Part shown: positions 42,234 to 51,908 of the stretch, one piece after another
Layout of the letters: each line of letters opens with the position of its first letter
Position numbering within the stretch: the first letter of the stretch is position 1
NCBI RefSeq assembly: GCF_030676415.1
Contig: NZ_JAUUTW010000003.1
Span: 1-64,000, forward strand
DNA: 64,000 nt
Origin: Peribacillus frigoritolerans
GTDB taxonomy: Bacteria; Bacillota; Bacilli; Bacillales; DSM-1321
Direction: 5' to 3'
Notes under the pieces: generated by a model
Told to the model about the DNA's origin: nothing
Seen by the model: the letters and a program-made list of their open reading frames with translations, nothing else
The model's database searches: none
Translations under genes and position numbers: made by a program

Positions 42234-43402
42234 ATAACAATGATCCAAACCTGTTGAATAAAACGAATAATGCCAGTTTGATCGATGATCTTTTAGCCAA
42301 TCCATTTGATGGGGTGCAGGAGCTGGAGAAAGTATCTTCCCAGGAAGTGAAACCGGTTAAACTGATTGATGTCATTCCTGAAGAGAACAGGGCAAAGGCT
42401 TATCAGCTTGCCGAACAAATCGACCCAACGAATCATCAGGCGATGATATCCTATGGTACACCCGCCCAATCAAAGCTCCTGACCTTTTCTAATTCCATGC
42501 TTGAGCATGTCCAGAAAAAAGATGTGGGTGAAGTGGGTAACATTATCAGTGATTTAATGAAAAAGTTAAACGAGCTGAGCCCGGATGAGCTAAAACCGGA
42601 TAAGCCCTCTTTCTTTGCGCGTATGTTCGGGAAGCTCTCGGGATCTGTACAGGAGGTGCTATCCAAATATCAAAAAACTGGGGCCCAAATTGATCGAATC
42701 AGTGTGAAACTCGATCGGAGCAAGAATATCCTGTTATCGGATATCGTAATCCTTGAAAAGCTATACGAAACGAATAAGGATTACTTCCAGGCATTGAATG
42801 TCTATATTGCAGCTGGGGAAATTAAACTCGAAGAACTCCATGAGAAAACGATTCCGGAGCTCAGGAAGTCCGCTGAATCAAGCAATGATCAAATGAAGTT
42901 TCAAGAAGTCAATGATATGCTGCAATTTGCTGAACGGTTGGATAAAAGGCTTCATGATTTGAAATTGAGTCGTGAAATCACGATTCAAAGCGCACCGCAA
43001 ATCAGGCTGATCCAAAACACGAATCAGGCACTAGTCGAGAAAATCCAATCTTCGATCATGACAGCCATTCCGCTTTGGAAAAATCAGGTTGCGATTGCAT
43101 TGACCCTGATCAGGCAAAGGCATGCCGTAGAAGCGCAAAAACAGGTTTCCAAGACTACGAATGACTTGTTATTGAAGAACTCTGAGATGCTGAAAACCAA
43201 TACCATTGAAACGGCTAAAGAAAATGAGCGCGGACTTGTCGATATCGAAACATTAAAGCGCACTCAAGCTAATTTGATTTCCACGCTTGAGGAAACCATG
43301 CGGATTCAAGAAGAAGGAAGGCATAAACGCCGACAAGCCGAACAGGAATTGGCATCAATGGAAAATGAACTGAAACAGAAACTATTAGAGATAAAGGGAT
43401 AA
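42230..43402 (+). CDS. telA: TelA/YaaN toxic anion resistance family protein
   Basis: The 390-residue soluble helical protein matches TelA (KlaA/YaaN). It shows [28 protein letters not shown] in part, then [19 protein letters not shown] and [20 protein letters not shown]. The family was named for tellurite resistance and, in other bacteria, is linked to cell-envelope stress and antimicrobial tolerance. It is the partner gene of xpaC, overlapping by four bases with AGGAGG upstream. Confidence 0.9.
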   Translation: MNNNDPNLLNKTNNASLIDDLLANPFDGVQELEKVSSQEVKPVKLIDVIPEENRAKAYQLAEQIDPTNHQAMISYGTPAQSKLLTFSNSMLEHVQKKDVGEVGNIISDLMKKLNELSPDELKPDKPSFFARMFGKLSGSVQEVLSKYQKTGAQIDRISVKLDRSKNILLSDIVILEKLYETNKDYFQALNVYIAAGEIKLEELHEKTIPELRKSAESSNDQMKFQEVNDMLQFAERLDKRLHDLKLSREITIQSAPQIRLIQNTNQALVEKIQSSIMTAIPLWKNQVAIALTLIRQRHAVEAQKQVSKTTNDLLLKNSEMLKTNTIETAKENERGLVDIETLKRTQANLISTLEETMRIQEEGRHKRRQAEQELASMENELKQKLLEIKG

Positions 43403-43413
43403 GGGGAGATAAC

Positions 43414-43983
43414 ATGGAAACTATCGAGGCTATAAAAACGAGAAGAAGCATTGGAATCGTTAAGCAAGATCCGGTACCTAAGGAAATGATCGAGCAAATC
43501 ATTGAAGCTGGAACGTATGCGCCCAATCATCATCGAACGGAGCCTTGGCGTTTTTTTGTATTGACTGGAGAAGGAAGAAATAAACTTGGCCAGGTATTTG
43601 AAGAAATCACAAGAATTGAAAATGCTGGTGATACCCCTGAAAGTTTAATCAGCAAACTCGAAAGGCAAAAAAAGAATCCATTAAGGGCTCCAGTCATCAT
43701 CGCAGTGGGCATAGAGCCTAGTGATAAGAATAATGTCCTTGTGGCAGAAGAATATGCTGCAGTGAACAGTGCCATTCAAAACATGCTTCTTGCAGCACAT
43801 TCCCTAGGTCTGGGAGCAGTATGGAGAACGGGGAAAATAACTTATCATGAAAAGGTCCGTGAATTTTTCAATTTATCCTCTAAGGGAGAGGTATTGGCTT
43901 TCATATACTTGGGTTATCCTGACATGGAGCCGAAACCTGCTAAGAAAACACCGTTTGATGAATTGACCACATGGATCGGATGA
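43414..43983 (+). CDS. Nitroreductase family protein
   Basis: The 189-residue protein has the FMN-binding nitroreductase fold: IKTRRSIGIVKQDPVP at the start, AGTYAPNHHRTEPWRFFVL and LLAAHSLGLGAVWRTG. It resembles the short YdjA/YfhC-type enzymes, which act as dimers with FMN and NAD(P)H. The natural substrate is unknown. It follows telA by eleven bases, may be read through from that operon, and ends at a strong terminator. Confidence 0.88.
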   Translation: METIEAIKTRRSIGIVKQDPVPKEMIEQIIEAGTYAPNHHRTEPWRFFVLTGEGRNKLGQVFEEITRIENAGDTPESLISKLERQKKNPLRAPVIIAVGIEPSDKNNVLVAEEYAAVNSAIQNMLLAAHSLGLGAVWRTGKITYHEKVREFFNLSSKGEVLAFIYLGYPDMEPKPAKKTPFDELTTWIG

Positions 43984-43995
43984 AGGATTGAGGGG

Positions 43996-44033
43996 GCTGC
44001 ATCAGTGCATGGACACTGATGCAGCTTTTTTTT
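43996..44033 (+). terminator. Terminator after the nitroreductase gene
   Basis: GCTGCATCAGTG (43996-44007) pairs perfectly with CACTGATGCAGC (44014-44025), followed by eight T. Confidence 0.95.
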
Positions 44034-44177
44034 ATTGCCTTTAATAAGGCTTCCTTAAATCTGCTTTTAATGAAAGGGATGTGGCTTCGTCAAGCTTCGT
44101 TTCAAGTGACGATTGATGAATTAGGTTGTACAATACATAAGAAGAATAAATTTTGATGAATTAGGATGTGTCTATAG

Positions 44178-44684
44178 ATGAGAACGATTGATCCATTTGA
44201 GATACTCGATGGAAAAGCTATAAAATATTTGGATGTTTTTGGCGTTGAGGATGGAATTGCTTTAAAGAGTAAGTACGAAGATAAATCGTATTGGATATAT
44301 GATTATTATTGCATGCATCAGACTTGTGATTGCCAGGAAGTATACCTTGAATTCGTTGAGGAGCTTAAAGGCAATAAACAGGCGGGACAGCATTTTGGAG
44401 TGAGGGTTTCTTTCGGGGATAATCAATTTGTCCTGGAGGATTACAATATTTCCAAGCAAAAGGCGATGGATATCGCGGAAGATACGTTAAAGTACAGTAA
44501 AGATGTAATGGAGTTATTTAAACGGCGGTATCAGCAAATGAAGGATAAAGGCACGCAAATCATCATGGAAAGTGCAAAGGCAGCTAAAATGCCGCATGTT
44601 CATACAGAACCAATCATTGGCAGAAATGAACCTTGTCCATGCGGAAGCGGGAAAAAATACAAAAAATGCTGCGGCGCAGCTTAA
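44178..44684 (+). CDS. SEC-C motif zinc-binding protein
   Basis: The 168-residue protein ends in a SEC-C motif, [18 protein letters not shown], the zinc-binding module found at the C terminus of SecA and many small proteins. The N-terminal 140 residues include a second cluster, [12 protein letters not shown], that may bind another metal ion. The function is unknown; SEC-C proteins often contact ribosomes, nucleic acids or SecB-like partners. Single gene followed by its own terminator. Confidence 0.8.
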   Translation: MRTIDPFEILDGKAIKYLDVFGVEDGIALKSKYEDKSYWIYDYYCMHQTCDCQEVYLEFVEELKGNKQAGQHFGVRVSFGDNQFVLEDYNISKQKAMDIAEDTLKYSKDVMELFKRRYQQMKDKGTQIIMESAKAAKMPHVHTEPIIGRNEPCPCGSGKKYKKCCGAA

Positions 44685-44691
44685 CATCTTG

Positions 44692-44724
44692 GAAGCTGAC
44701 TCGATTCGGAGTCGCTTCTTTTTT
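44692..44724 (+). terminator. Terminator after the SEC-C gene
   Basis: GAAGC-T-GACTC (44692-44702) pairs with GAGTCGCTTC (44709-44718) with one bulged T, then a T run. Confidence 0.85.
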
Positions 44725-44787
44725 ATTAGGAGGAAAGCGCATGCTTGGAAAAAATAGAGTAATAAATAAAAAACATGTGGCATAAAA

Positions 44788-44806
44788 CGAACGTTTGTTC
44801 TATAAT
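44788..44806 (+). promoter_or_regulatory. LexA-like box overlapping a TATAAT
   Basis: CGAACGTTTGTTCT (44788-44801) matches 12 of 14 positions of the Bacillus SOS box CGAACRNRYGTTYC and runs into a TATAAT (44801-44806) with a poor -35. It could be an SOS-type promoter, but no known SOS gene follows. Confidence 0.3.
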
Positions 44807-44858
44807 AAGAGTACCAGATAATAACACAAAAAGAAATAAAAAGTAGTTATTTAGACGG

Positions 44859-44903
44859 AATTTTCCAAAAACTTCTTTTTTATTTTCGTAAATCTGGTAT
44901 ATA
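44859..44903 (+). promoter_or_regulatory. CodY-like box and extended -10 promoter of isp
   Basis: AATTTTCCAAAAACT (44859-44873) has three mismatches to the CodY consensus AATTTTCWGAAAATT. A TGGTATATA extended -10 (44895-44903) lies downstream with a weak -35. CodY control of the intracellular protease ispA is known in B. subtilis. The leader that follows (44930-44995) has a GGGAT-GAAA-ATCCC hairpin and an ACTG/CAGT hairpin. Confidence 0.5.
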
Positions 44904-45019
44904 TAAGAGAGAAGAGTTTTTTGATCTCATCTCTTTCAACGGTAGACGGCAACCAGACGGGATGAAAATCCCAACACTGATGGCAGTTTAACTTATTGAA
45001 CGAAGGAAGGGGTAATCAA

Positions 45020-46018
45020 ATGACAAGAGAAAAAAGATTAATACCTTACAAAGTTCTTGAAGTAATGGAAACGGTGAAAGAGAAGATTCCTGAGGGTGTC
45101 GAACTTGTGAAAGCACCGGCAATTTGGGAAAAAAGCAATTATGGTGAGGGCGTGGTAGTTGCCGTCATCGATACAGGCATTGACAAGGGACATCCAGACC
45201 TCAAAGAAAGAATCATTGGTGGGAAGGATTTTACCAATACCGGGGATTATCAAGATGATAACGGACATGGGACACATGTAAGCGGTACGATTGTGGCTGC
45301 CGTTAATAATGCTGGTGTAGTGGGAGTGGCTCCGAAAGCTAGCATATTAGCGTTAAAGGCCCTAAATGGTCAAGGACAAGGCGATATAGATTGGATTAAT
45401 GGAGCTCTAGAGTATGCAATCAATTGGCGGGGACCTAATGAAGAAAAGGTTTCGGTTATTTCACTTTCACTTGGCGGACCTCCGGATGAGGCTGAACACA
45501 AACTCATTCAAAGGGCCCTTCAGAACGATATCCTTGTTGTTTGCGCAGCTGGAAATAGTGGTGATGGACGTCATGAAACAGATGAATTGGATTATCCAGG
45601 AGCATATCCCGAGGTAGTGGAAGTCGGAGCTGTGGATTTAAGCAGAAATTTAGCGGATTTTTCAAATACAAATGATGAAATTGACTTGGTGGCGCCAGGG
45701 GTTGATATTCTCTCTACGTATCCAGGAAATAAATATGCCAGGATGAGCGGAACATCAATGGCTACGCCTCATGTAAGCGGTGCAGCAGCTCTTTTGAAAG
45801 TGATTGCTGAAAAGGAATTTGACCGCAATTTAACTGAAGCGGAATTATATGCACAGCTGGTGAAAAGTACGGAAGATCTGGGAATAAGCAAAAAAGCACA
45901 GGGTAATGGACTGCTTAACTTAACGATAACGGAACAAAGAGTTGAAAAATCGATTAAGATTACCATAGAATCAGAAAACCTTCAGTTACCGAGTAAATCG
46001 GTTGTCATGGAATATTAG
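45020..46018 (+). CDS. isp: Intracellular subtilisin-type serine protease
   Basis: The 332-residue protein has no signal peptide and starts with the short inhibitory propeptide bearing LIPYKV, the hallmark of intracellular subtilisins. The catalytic triad is visible: Asp in AVIDTGID, His in NGHGTHVSG and Ser in SGTSMATPHVSG. It degrades cytosolic proteins, mainly in late growth. GGAAGGGG lies upstream of ATG 45020. A CodY-like box in its promoter region suggests repression in rich medium. Confidence 0.95.
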   Translation: MTREKRLIPYKVLEVMETVKEKIPEGVELVKAPAIWEKSNYGEGVVVAVIDTGIDKGHPDLKERIIGGKDFTNTGDYQDDNGHGTHVSGTIVAAVNNAGVVGVAPKASILALKALNGQGQGDIDWINGALEYAINWRGPNEEKVSVISLSLGGPPDEAEHKLIQRALQNDILVVCAAGNSGDGRHETDELDYPGAYPEVVEVGAVDLSRNLADFSNTNDEIDLVAPGVDILSTYPGNKYARMSGTSMATPHVSGAAALLKVIAEKEFDRNLTEAELYAQLVKSTEDLGISKKAQGNGLLNLTITEQRVEKSIKITIESENLQLPSKSVVMEY

Positions 46019-46029
46019 AAGAGAAAAAA

Positions 46030-46053
46030 GGTGCCTCAAGAAATTGGGGCACC
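46030..46053. terminator. Bidirectional terminator between isp and ycnI
   Basis: GGTGCCTCAA (46030-46039) pairs with TTGGGGCACC (46044-46053) with one wobble and a GAAA loop. The A run at 46024-46029 gives a good T tract for the minus-strand ycnI. Confidence 0.85.
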
Positions 46054-46065
46054 CTTCCATAATGA

Positions 46066-46728
46066 TTATTTTTTAGTTTTCCTTAGAGCTGCAAAAAGCG
46101 CTACAATGGACAGAATTAGTGAAATGACAGCCAGAGTGATGATCAGCGTTTGATTGCTGTCATCTTCTGTTGTTGCTGCATCCTTTGAATTGTCAGTTGT
46201 CGTGGAATCATTAGTGCTAGCTTCATCTTTGTGACCATGGTCCGCAGGTTCTGCATCAGCCTTGGGCGCTACAGAAATTTCCGTTACGGAATGCGGGAGG
46301 TCTGAGCCTTCATCACCGCTCCATTCAACAATTTCACCATCTTCGTAATATTGAAATGCATCCCAGGCAACGATCATTTCTTCTTTAGGATTTTGTGCTA
46401 CGAAAGAGAATTGCTGGAATTGTCCAGCCGCTATTCCTTCATCAGTTGCTGCCCAAGTTACCGTTTTTACATGTCCATCTTTGTCACCTTCTGTCGTTAC
46501 TTTCCAACCCGGTACAGGCTGATAGCTTTCAAAAGTAACCCCTTCAGGTACTTTTAAAGTCACCTTTGTAGTGGCAGTTTCTTTTTCTACGGGTACTTTA
46601 ATTGTATAAGTTTCCCACGCCTCAGGTGCAGATGAACTAGGCTTGACTGTAACGTGTGCATACGCCGATCCGGAAAAAATGAAAAATGCAGCAAATGTGG
46701 TAATAAGTAGCTTTGAAATGTTTTTCAT
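46066..46728 (-). CDS. ycnI: YcnI family copper-binding protein
   Basis: The 220-residue protein has a signal peptide ending AYA before His25, so the mature chain starts with His, followed by a DUF1775 domain (HVTVKPSSSAPEAWETYTIKV in part). An N-terminal His and a conserved Trp form the copper site in YcnI. The C-terminal segment (about 192-213) is a membrane anchor after a Thr/Asp/Ser-rich linker containing HGH. It is encoded just after the CopCD protein, as in B. subtilis ycnJ-ycnI, and probably hands copper to it. Confidence 0.9.
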   Translation of the reverse strand: MKNISKLLITTFAAFFIFSGSAYAHVTVKPSSSAPEAWETYTIKVPVEKETATTKVTLKVPEGVTFESYQPVPGWKVTTEGDKDGHVKTVTWAATDEGIAAGQFQQFSFVAQNPKEEMIVAWDAFQYYEDGEIVEWSGDEGSDLPHSVTEISVAPKADAEPADHGHKDEASTNDSTTTDNSKDAATTEDDSNQTLIITLAVISLILSIVALFAALRKTKK

Positions 46729-46746
46729 TAGTATAAATCCCTCCTG

Positions 46747-48381
46747 TTATGAATTCCCTATGAAAATTATAAAATCAGCATTGATTGAATCCAGGCTTTC
46801 AGTTAATACGTGAACATGGATATTCCATTTTCCAGGCATGGTTAATATAGACTTTGATGTAAATGTACCTGTGTTTTTCTCCTTCATCTGCAGCTTTATT
46901 TCACCGCGTGGCGTATCTAATGGCTGCATAGTGATTGTAAGCTGCTCTATTTCAGCAATTGGCTTGCCTTCTTTGGAAAGATTTACTTGAATCAGGTTAT
47001 CCCCGACTTCATTGGGAGTCACCATTAATGTAACCTCATTATTTTCTTCAGTCCGTAACGTCTTTTCAATGGGCCCGGGAGAAGACGTGGCAGTTTGGAC
47101 ATTTGTCAATAGAGCTGCAACGAGAAGTATGACGATCCCTAAACCAAACTCCATTCCCACACTATAACCAAGTTTTTTGGTTTGCTTTTTCCCTCTAAGA
47201 AAATGAAAGCCTCCTAAAAGGATCATGACTAACATGAGACCGATTTTTGCTAGTAACAATTGTCCATATGTTGTGTTAAACAATGAATGGATAGTAGGTA
47301 CATGCTGTAAACTGCTATATATCCCGCTAATACTCAGTATGATTACAATCAGAAATGCCCATTTGGAAAACCTTGAAATGATCGACCAGTAAAATGTTTT
47401 CTTATCTTGTTGGACTGCCTGCCGATCGGCAAGCCCAGGCAAAATCACCAATAAGGCCATAAGGCCGCCGAGCCATAAAGCCATGGACAATAAATGAAGG
47501 AAATCCATCAAAACGGCCAAAACCTGATTAGGAACGGCTGCTGTATGTCCAGTGAAAGCCTTACAAATCATCAAGCTGGCAATTATAATGAAAGAAATGA
47601 AAGGTAGTGATTTATTCAAAGAGTTCTCGAGCATGAAATAAATTACTAAAAATAGAAGGAGCAATAGTAGAATTTCAATGATCCAGACCGTTCCAAAGTT
47701 TGTAGCATTCAATACTTCTTTTATATAACTCACTTTAAATGCATCAGTCCAACCTACGCCAGCATCGATCGTAACTTTTAAAGGCAGACTGCAGAAAATG
47801 GAAAATGCTAAACCTGCATATGAAAGCCATAGGTATAGACGGGTTCTTCTGCTGGCTTTAAAAAGTCGAGAATCCTTCATTAACGATAACCTGAAAAAAA
47901 GGATTCCGGTTAGGGCAGCGAAGCATATGTATTGGAGACTTTGCAGGATAACATGGATGGAATTCGGAAAACTTGCATTCACTTCGGAATTTTCTTGGTC
48001 TGAAAGGCCAGCTGATTCTCCGAATTGAAAGGGAATTGTTCCTTCAATGGGGTGGCCATCACTCGAAACCACTCTCCATTTAATGTAGTAAATCCCTTCA
48101 TTGATAGTGTCCTTCCACTTAGCTTCCAGTATTTTTTCACTTTGTTCCGAGATTGTACTGTCTTGAATTTGAATTTTGTCCCCATCTTGGCTGAATACCT
48201 CAAGCGAATGGAAGGCTGGTTGTATATTCTCGCTGAATTGAATGCTGATTTTTTCAGGAAGAGTATCCATCGCTTCATTCGGGCTAGGATTAGAGCTTAT
48301 TACAGTAGCATGACCAGAAGCCATTGCCGGGTATAAAAGCAAACTGAATAGGCTGACTACCAGCCATAAATATTTTTTCAT
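46747..48381 (-). CDS. ycnJ: CopC-CopD fusion copper import protein YcnJ
   Basis: The 544-residue protein starts with a signal peptide and an exposed CopC domain whose mature N terminus is GHATVISSNPSPNEAM. It includes the copper ligand segment VSSDGHPIEGTIPF. A CopD membrane domain of about eight segments follows (FTGHTAAVPNQVLAVLMDFLHLLSMALWLGG in part) with conserved His. A small extracytoplasmic YtkA-like domain closes the protein. It imports copper under limitation in B. subtilis. No ycnK regulator gene is next to it here. Confidence 0.9.
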   Translation of the reverse strand: MKKYLWLVVSLFSLLLYPAMASGHATVISSNPSPNEAMDTLPEKISIQFSENIQPAFHSLEVFSQDGDKIQIQDSTISEQSEKILEAKWKDTINEGIYYIKWRVVSSDGHPIEGTIPFQFGESAGLSDQENSEVNASFPNSIHVILQSLQYICFAALTGILFFRLSLMKDSRLFKASRRTRLYLWLSYAGLAFSIFCSLPLKVTIDAGVGWTDAFKVSYIKEVLNATNFGTVWIIEILLLLLLFLVIYFMLENSLNKSLPFISFIIIASLMICKAFTGHTAAVPNQVLAVLMDFLHLLSMALWLGGLMALLVILPGLADRQAVQQDKKTFYWSIISRFSKWAFLIVIILSISGIYSSLQHVPTIHSLFNTTYGQLLLAKIGLMLVMILLGGFHFLRGKKQTKKLGYSVGMEFGLGIVILLVAALLTNVQTATSSPGPIEKTLRTEENNEVTLMVTPNEVGDNLIQVNLSKEGKPIAEIEQLTITMQPLDTPRGEIKLQMKEKNTGTFTSKSILTMPGKWNIHVHVLTESLDSINADFIIFIGNS

Positions 48382-48683
48382 CTTGGTGTGCCATCATCCT
48401 TTCATCAGATTATGTAAGCTTATTATAAAAGGAAAATGTGAAAAAACAGTGAAAATAAATTAGTTATCTAAAGGCAGTTTAAGAGGTTCGCTAAAAAAGT
48501 GATAACAATAAGTTTAGATTGGCCAGTCTTCCTCCATCATAGCCAAAATATTGGTTGGGGATTCCACTTTGCACCAAAGCATCAATAGGCATCATATTGG
48601 TTTAAACCCCATTAAGAAATAATTAAGGTTCCTTTAGTAACCTGACTCTATCATGTTTGCAGGAATTATAGGAGGGATAGGCT

Positions 48684-50093
48684 TTGATAAAGAGGGGATT
48701 AAAAGAAAAAAGTGTGAAGGTGATCTTGGTTGGTTCCCTTGTGGGGATGGGAACATCCACTTATATGCCCGAAACAGGGGCTGCGGAAGGCACTTCTGTC
48801 ATTCTGGAAGAGGCACAAACGGTAAATAGTCTTTCAAAGCTAGAAATAGAGGGTATAGCACTGGAGCAAAAATTTTCAGAAGATGTACACGATTATCGTT
48901 CAGCAGTCGGGAATGATGTGGAAAAGATCACCTTGCTTGCAGCAAGTCCTAACGAGAATGCAGTCATATACGTGAATGGTGTCAAAATGAAAGATGGTAA
49001 AGCAAAGGATTTAACTCTTCAAACTGGCATGAATACGTTTGAAATCACCGTCAGCGATGGGGAAAATGAAACGGTTGCCTATACTCTCAAGGTCGAAAAA
49101 CTTGAAAGTGATGATAACCTTTTAACATCGATTGGATTATCAAAAGGCTCATTAACATTCGATTCTAAAGTGACAGCTTATAATGCTTCAGTTGAAAATG
49201 AAGTCCAGTCCGTTACGGTAACTCCGACATGGAGTGACAGTACGGCAATTGTAAAGGTGAATGGAAAGGATGCAACCAGTGCCGGTGTAAAGGTTACCCT
49301 TCCAGTCGGTAAGACAACGGTGAAGATTATCGTTACAGCAGAAAATGGAGAAGAAAAAACATATACACTTACGATTACGCGTGCCGCAGCCAAGGAAACC
49401 GAATCGAAAGATGCTCCTAAAGAGGGTGAAGTTCAAAAGGAGCCCTCATCAGGAACAAGTAAAGCTTAACCTTCCTCAGATGAGGGGAATAAATCATCTT
49501 TAACATCAGCGGAATCCTCCAATAATCAAAAACCAAGCAGTGGTGTCAGCGAAGTACCAATAGCACAGCAAATTGAAAGTATTTCAACACAAAAAGTGAA
49601 AACGGATTCTGTTGAGTAATGGACCAGTGTTGAACAGTCTGACGGTATCATCCGGCGTATGGAACAAACCTTTTGAATCTAATGAGCATACCTATCATAT
49701 CGAGGTCGATAATGATATTTCTTCAATCGAAATGTATGCAACGACAAATGCCAGCGGAGCAACGATTGAATATGACGGTGCGAGCATTGCAAAAGTGAAG
49801 ATCAAGGATAAAGCGAAAACGGCCATTTCCGTTACCGTTTCAAAAGATGGGGAGCGTCGTACTTACGTCCTTGTTTTCGAAAAGGACATGGATGTTGAAA
49901 TGGATGAGGAAGAAACCGTGGATGATGTCAAAACAAAAGAGGTGGAAGTTGAGGCAGCGCAAACGAGTACAGCTGGTATACGGAGAGCGAAACATCCAAT
50001 GATTCAGGAGGCCAGATTAATGGGAAACAACCTGTTGAGACGGTGTCATTCTTTGGGAATATAAAGGATTTCTTCACCTCCCTGTTAAAATAG
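48684..50093 (+). pseudogene. Decayed cadherin-like beta-sandwich surface protein
   Basis: A TTG start behind GGAGGGA opens a secreted protein with at least two cadherin-like beta-sandwich domains (about residues 45-138 and 140-232; repeated pattern ending in Y-T-L-x-V/I). A TAA at 49467 interrupts it, but the same frame continues as PSSDEGNKSSL to a second TAA at 49617. The third domain (SNGPVLNSLTVSSGVW) is in the +1 frame. From about 49970 the original frame resumes (WYTESETSNDSGGQ) to TAG 50091. One nonsense codon and two compensating frameshifts mark a broken gene of about 469 codons. The N-terminal 261 residues could still be made. Confidence 0.8.
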
Positions 50094-50111
50094 GATGGTT
50101 TTGAATCCTGC

Positions 50112-50139
50112 AAAAAAAGGACAAGGTTCAGGCTTGTCC
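50112..50139 (-). terminator. Terminator of the PAS histidine kinase gene
   Basis: On the minus strand GGACAAG (50139-50133) pairs with CTTGTCC (50125-50119) and runs into seven T. Confidence 0.9.
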
Positions 50140-50152
50140 TCGAAATTCATAT

Positions 50153-51778
50153 TTATATGGGCAAAATGATTTGGACCTCGGTTCCTTGGTTCAGTTCACT
50201 GTTAAAGCGGACCTTTCCCCGATGCGCCTCAATGATTCGGCAACTGACTGTCAGTCCTAATCCGGTTCCTTTTTCTTTTGAAGAATAGAAAGGCTCTCCA
50301 AGATGTTTTATGCGGTTTTTTTCTATTCCGCTTCCATTATCTTTGATGGTGATGGAAAGGTTATTGTTCATTCGTTCGAAATCAATCCAAATGTGGTCGG
50401 CGGATGCCTCCATGGAATTCTTGAGCATGTTTATGAAAACTTGTTTTAATTGGTTTCCCTCACATAATAGAAGCGGTATTTCATTTTTGACAGATATTGA
50501 TATTTGGGTGGGGTACGAGTCCGCCTCTGGTTTCAACAAGGTTTTGACATCATTCATCAGGTCGATGATTTGATGTTTGCTGAATGGAAGTTCCTGTGGT
50601 TTTGCCAGAACGAGTAACTCGCTTACAATAAGATTGATCCGGTCCAATTCACTTAACATGATCGTGTAATATTGTTCATAGGGATGGTCGCTCTTTTTAA
50701 GCAGCTGGACGAAACCTTTTAAAGAAGTCAACGGATTTCGTACCTCGTGGGCTACACTTGCGGCAAGTTCGCCGACTATCGATAATTTTTCGGTTCTTCT
50801 TAAGCGTGCTTCGGTTTCTCGAATTTGAGTGACTTCTTTAGCATAAGTAATGATTCCGACTAAATCCTCGCCAACCATCATCGGGACAAACGTACAAGAA
50901 AGTAAGATGGACTTCCCGTACTTCGTCAGGAATTCTATATCTTTCCCTTTTTTGATCCCCTTTTGGTTTTCCATGACATATTGGCATGATGTACGGATCA
51001 ATTCCGCGTCTTCTGCTGAAAAATTCAAATTAATGAATGAGGCGCCATGTATTTCTTCCTGTTGAAAGCCTGTTACCGTTTCAAACCTTGGATTCACGGT
51101 CGTGATCATTCCGTTTAAATCAAGCATCAGCATCGGATAGGGGTTGTGTTCAAACAATGATTTATAGCGTTGTTCACTATCGAATAATTGATTCTCTGCG
51201 ACAACCCTTTCAGAAATATCCCTGCCAATGACAACTAAGCCTTTTCGTGAACCATCCTCATTGAACAGGGGTACTTTAATCGTATCAAAGGTCTTGTAAT
51301 TGCCATCGGGAAGTGGGATATTTTCCTCACACCTTGTGATTTCCCCTTTTACCCACGTTTCTTCATCGGAAACTTCACAGTAGATCAACGACTCTTTATA
51401 AAATTCGGAGTATTCTGCGAGCTCACTGTCTCTTTTCCCCTTATAATCTACATGTTCCAATTGAAATAATTGCAGCCCGAAGGTATTGGATTCAAGCCAT
51501 CGGCCATCACCATCCTTGAAGTTAACGAAATCCACCATTGAATTGATTAGTGTACGCCGACGTTGTTCCGCTTCTTTTAATTGTTTGAATTCTTCCCTTT
51601 TAGCTAAATAAAGATATAAGATCAAGCCTATTGATAAAAGGAAAACAAAGCCTTCCGCTCTTTGAAGTTGAATGAAGACCTCTTTGTTATGGATATTTGT
51701 AGTTAAAAAATAGTCGAACACGACTAATGTAAGAATCCCGGATAGGATATATATTGCTAAGATGGAGCGTTTGGACAT
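50153..51778 (-). CDS. PAS-domain sensor histidine kinase (sporulation-kinase type)
   Basis: The 541-residue protein has two N-terminal membrane segments (about 6-25 and 43-60). Two PAS domains follow (about 75-195 and 205-325), then a HisKA domain with His344 in AHEVRNPLTSLKGF, and a HATPase domain with the N box, DNGSGIEKNR and KGTGLGL. No response regulator lies beside it. That, with the NP-L-T-S-L-KGF H box, fits the orphan kinases feeding the Spo0A phosphorelay. The exact partner is inferred. AGGGAGAA precedes the ATG. Confidence 0.88.
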   Translation of the reverse strand: MSKRSILAIYILSGILTLVVFDYFLTTNIHNKEVFIQLQRAEGFVFLLSIGLILYLYLAKREEFKQLKEAEQRRRTLINSMVDFVNFKDGDGRWLESNTFGLQLFQLEHVDYKGKRDSELAEYSEFYKESLIYCEVSDEETWVKGEITRCEENIPLPDGNYKTFDTIKVPLFNEDGSRKGLVVIGRDISERVVAENQLFDSEQRYKSLFEHNPYPMLMLDLNGMITTVNPRFETVTGFQQEEIHGASFINLNFSAEDAELIRTSCQYVMENQKGIKKGKDIEFLTKYGKSILLSCTFVPMMVGEDLVGIITYAKEVTQIRETEARLRRTEKLSIVGELAASVAHEVRNPLTSLKGFVQLLKKSDHPYEQYYTIMLSELDRINLIVSELLVLAKPQELPFSKHQIIDLMNDVKTLLKPEADSYPTQISISVKNEIPLLLCEGNQLKQVFINMLKNSMEASADHIWIDFERMNNNLSITIKDNGSGIEKNRIKHLGEPFYSSKEKGTGLGLTVSCRIIEAHRGKVRFNSELNQGTEVQIILPI

Positions 51779-51871
51779 GGAGATTCTCCCTGATTTTAAG
51801 ACATTTCAAAGGTAAAATTACATACACATTTTAACAAACTATCGGAAAAAAATATATGCAGAATCCTAAAT

Positions 51872-51908
51872 AAAAAAACAGGGGCCAATGTGGTCACCTG
51901 TTTTTTTT
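51872..51908 (-). terminator. Terminator of the TVP38 gene
   Basis: AAAACAGG...CC and GG...CACCTGTTTT arms around AATGT, with A and T runs on both sides. On the minus strand it overlaps the last codons of the TVP38 gene. Confidence 0.7.
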
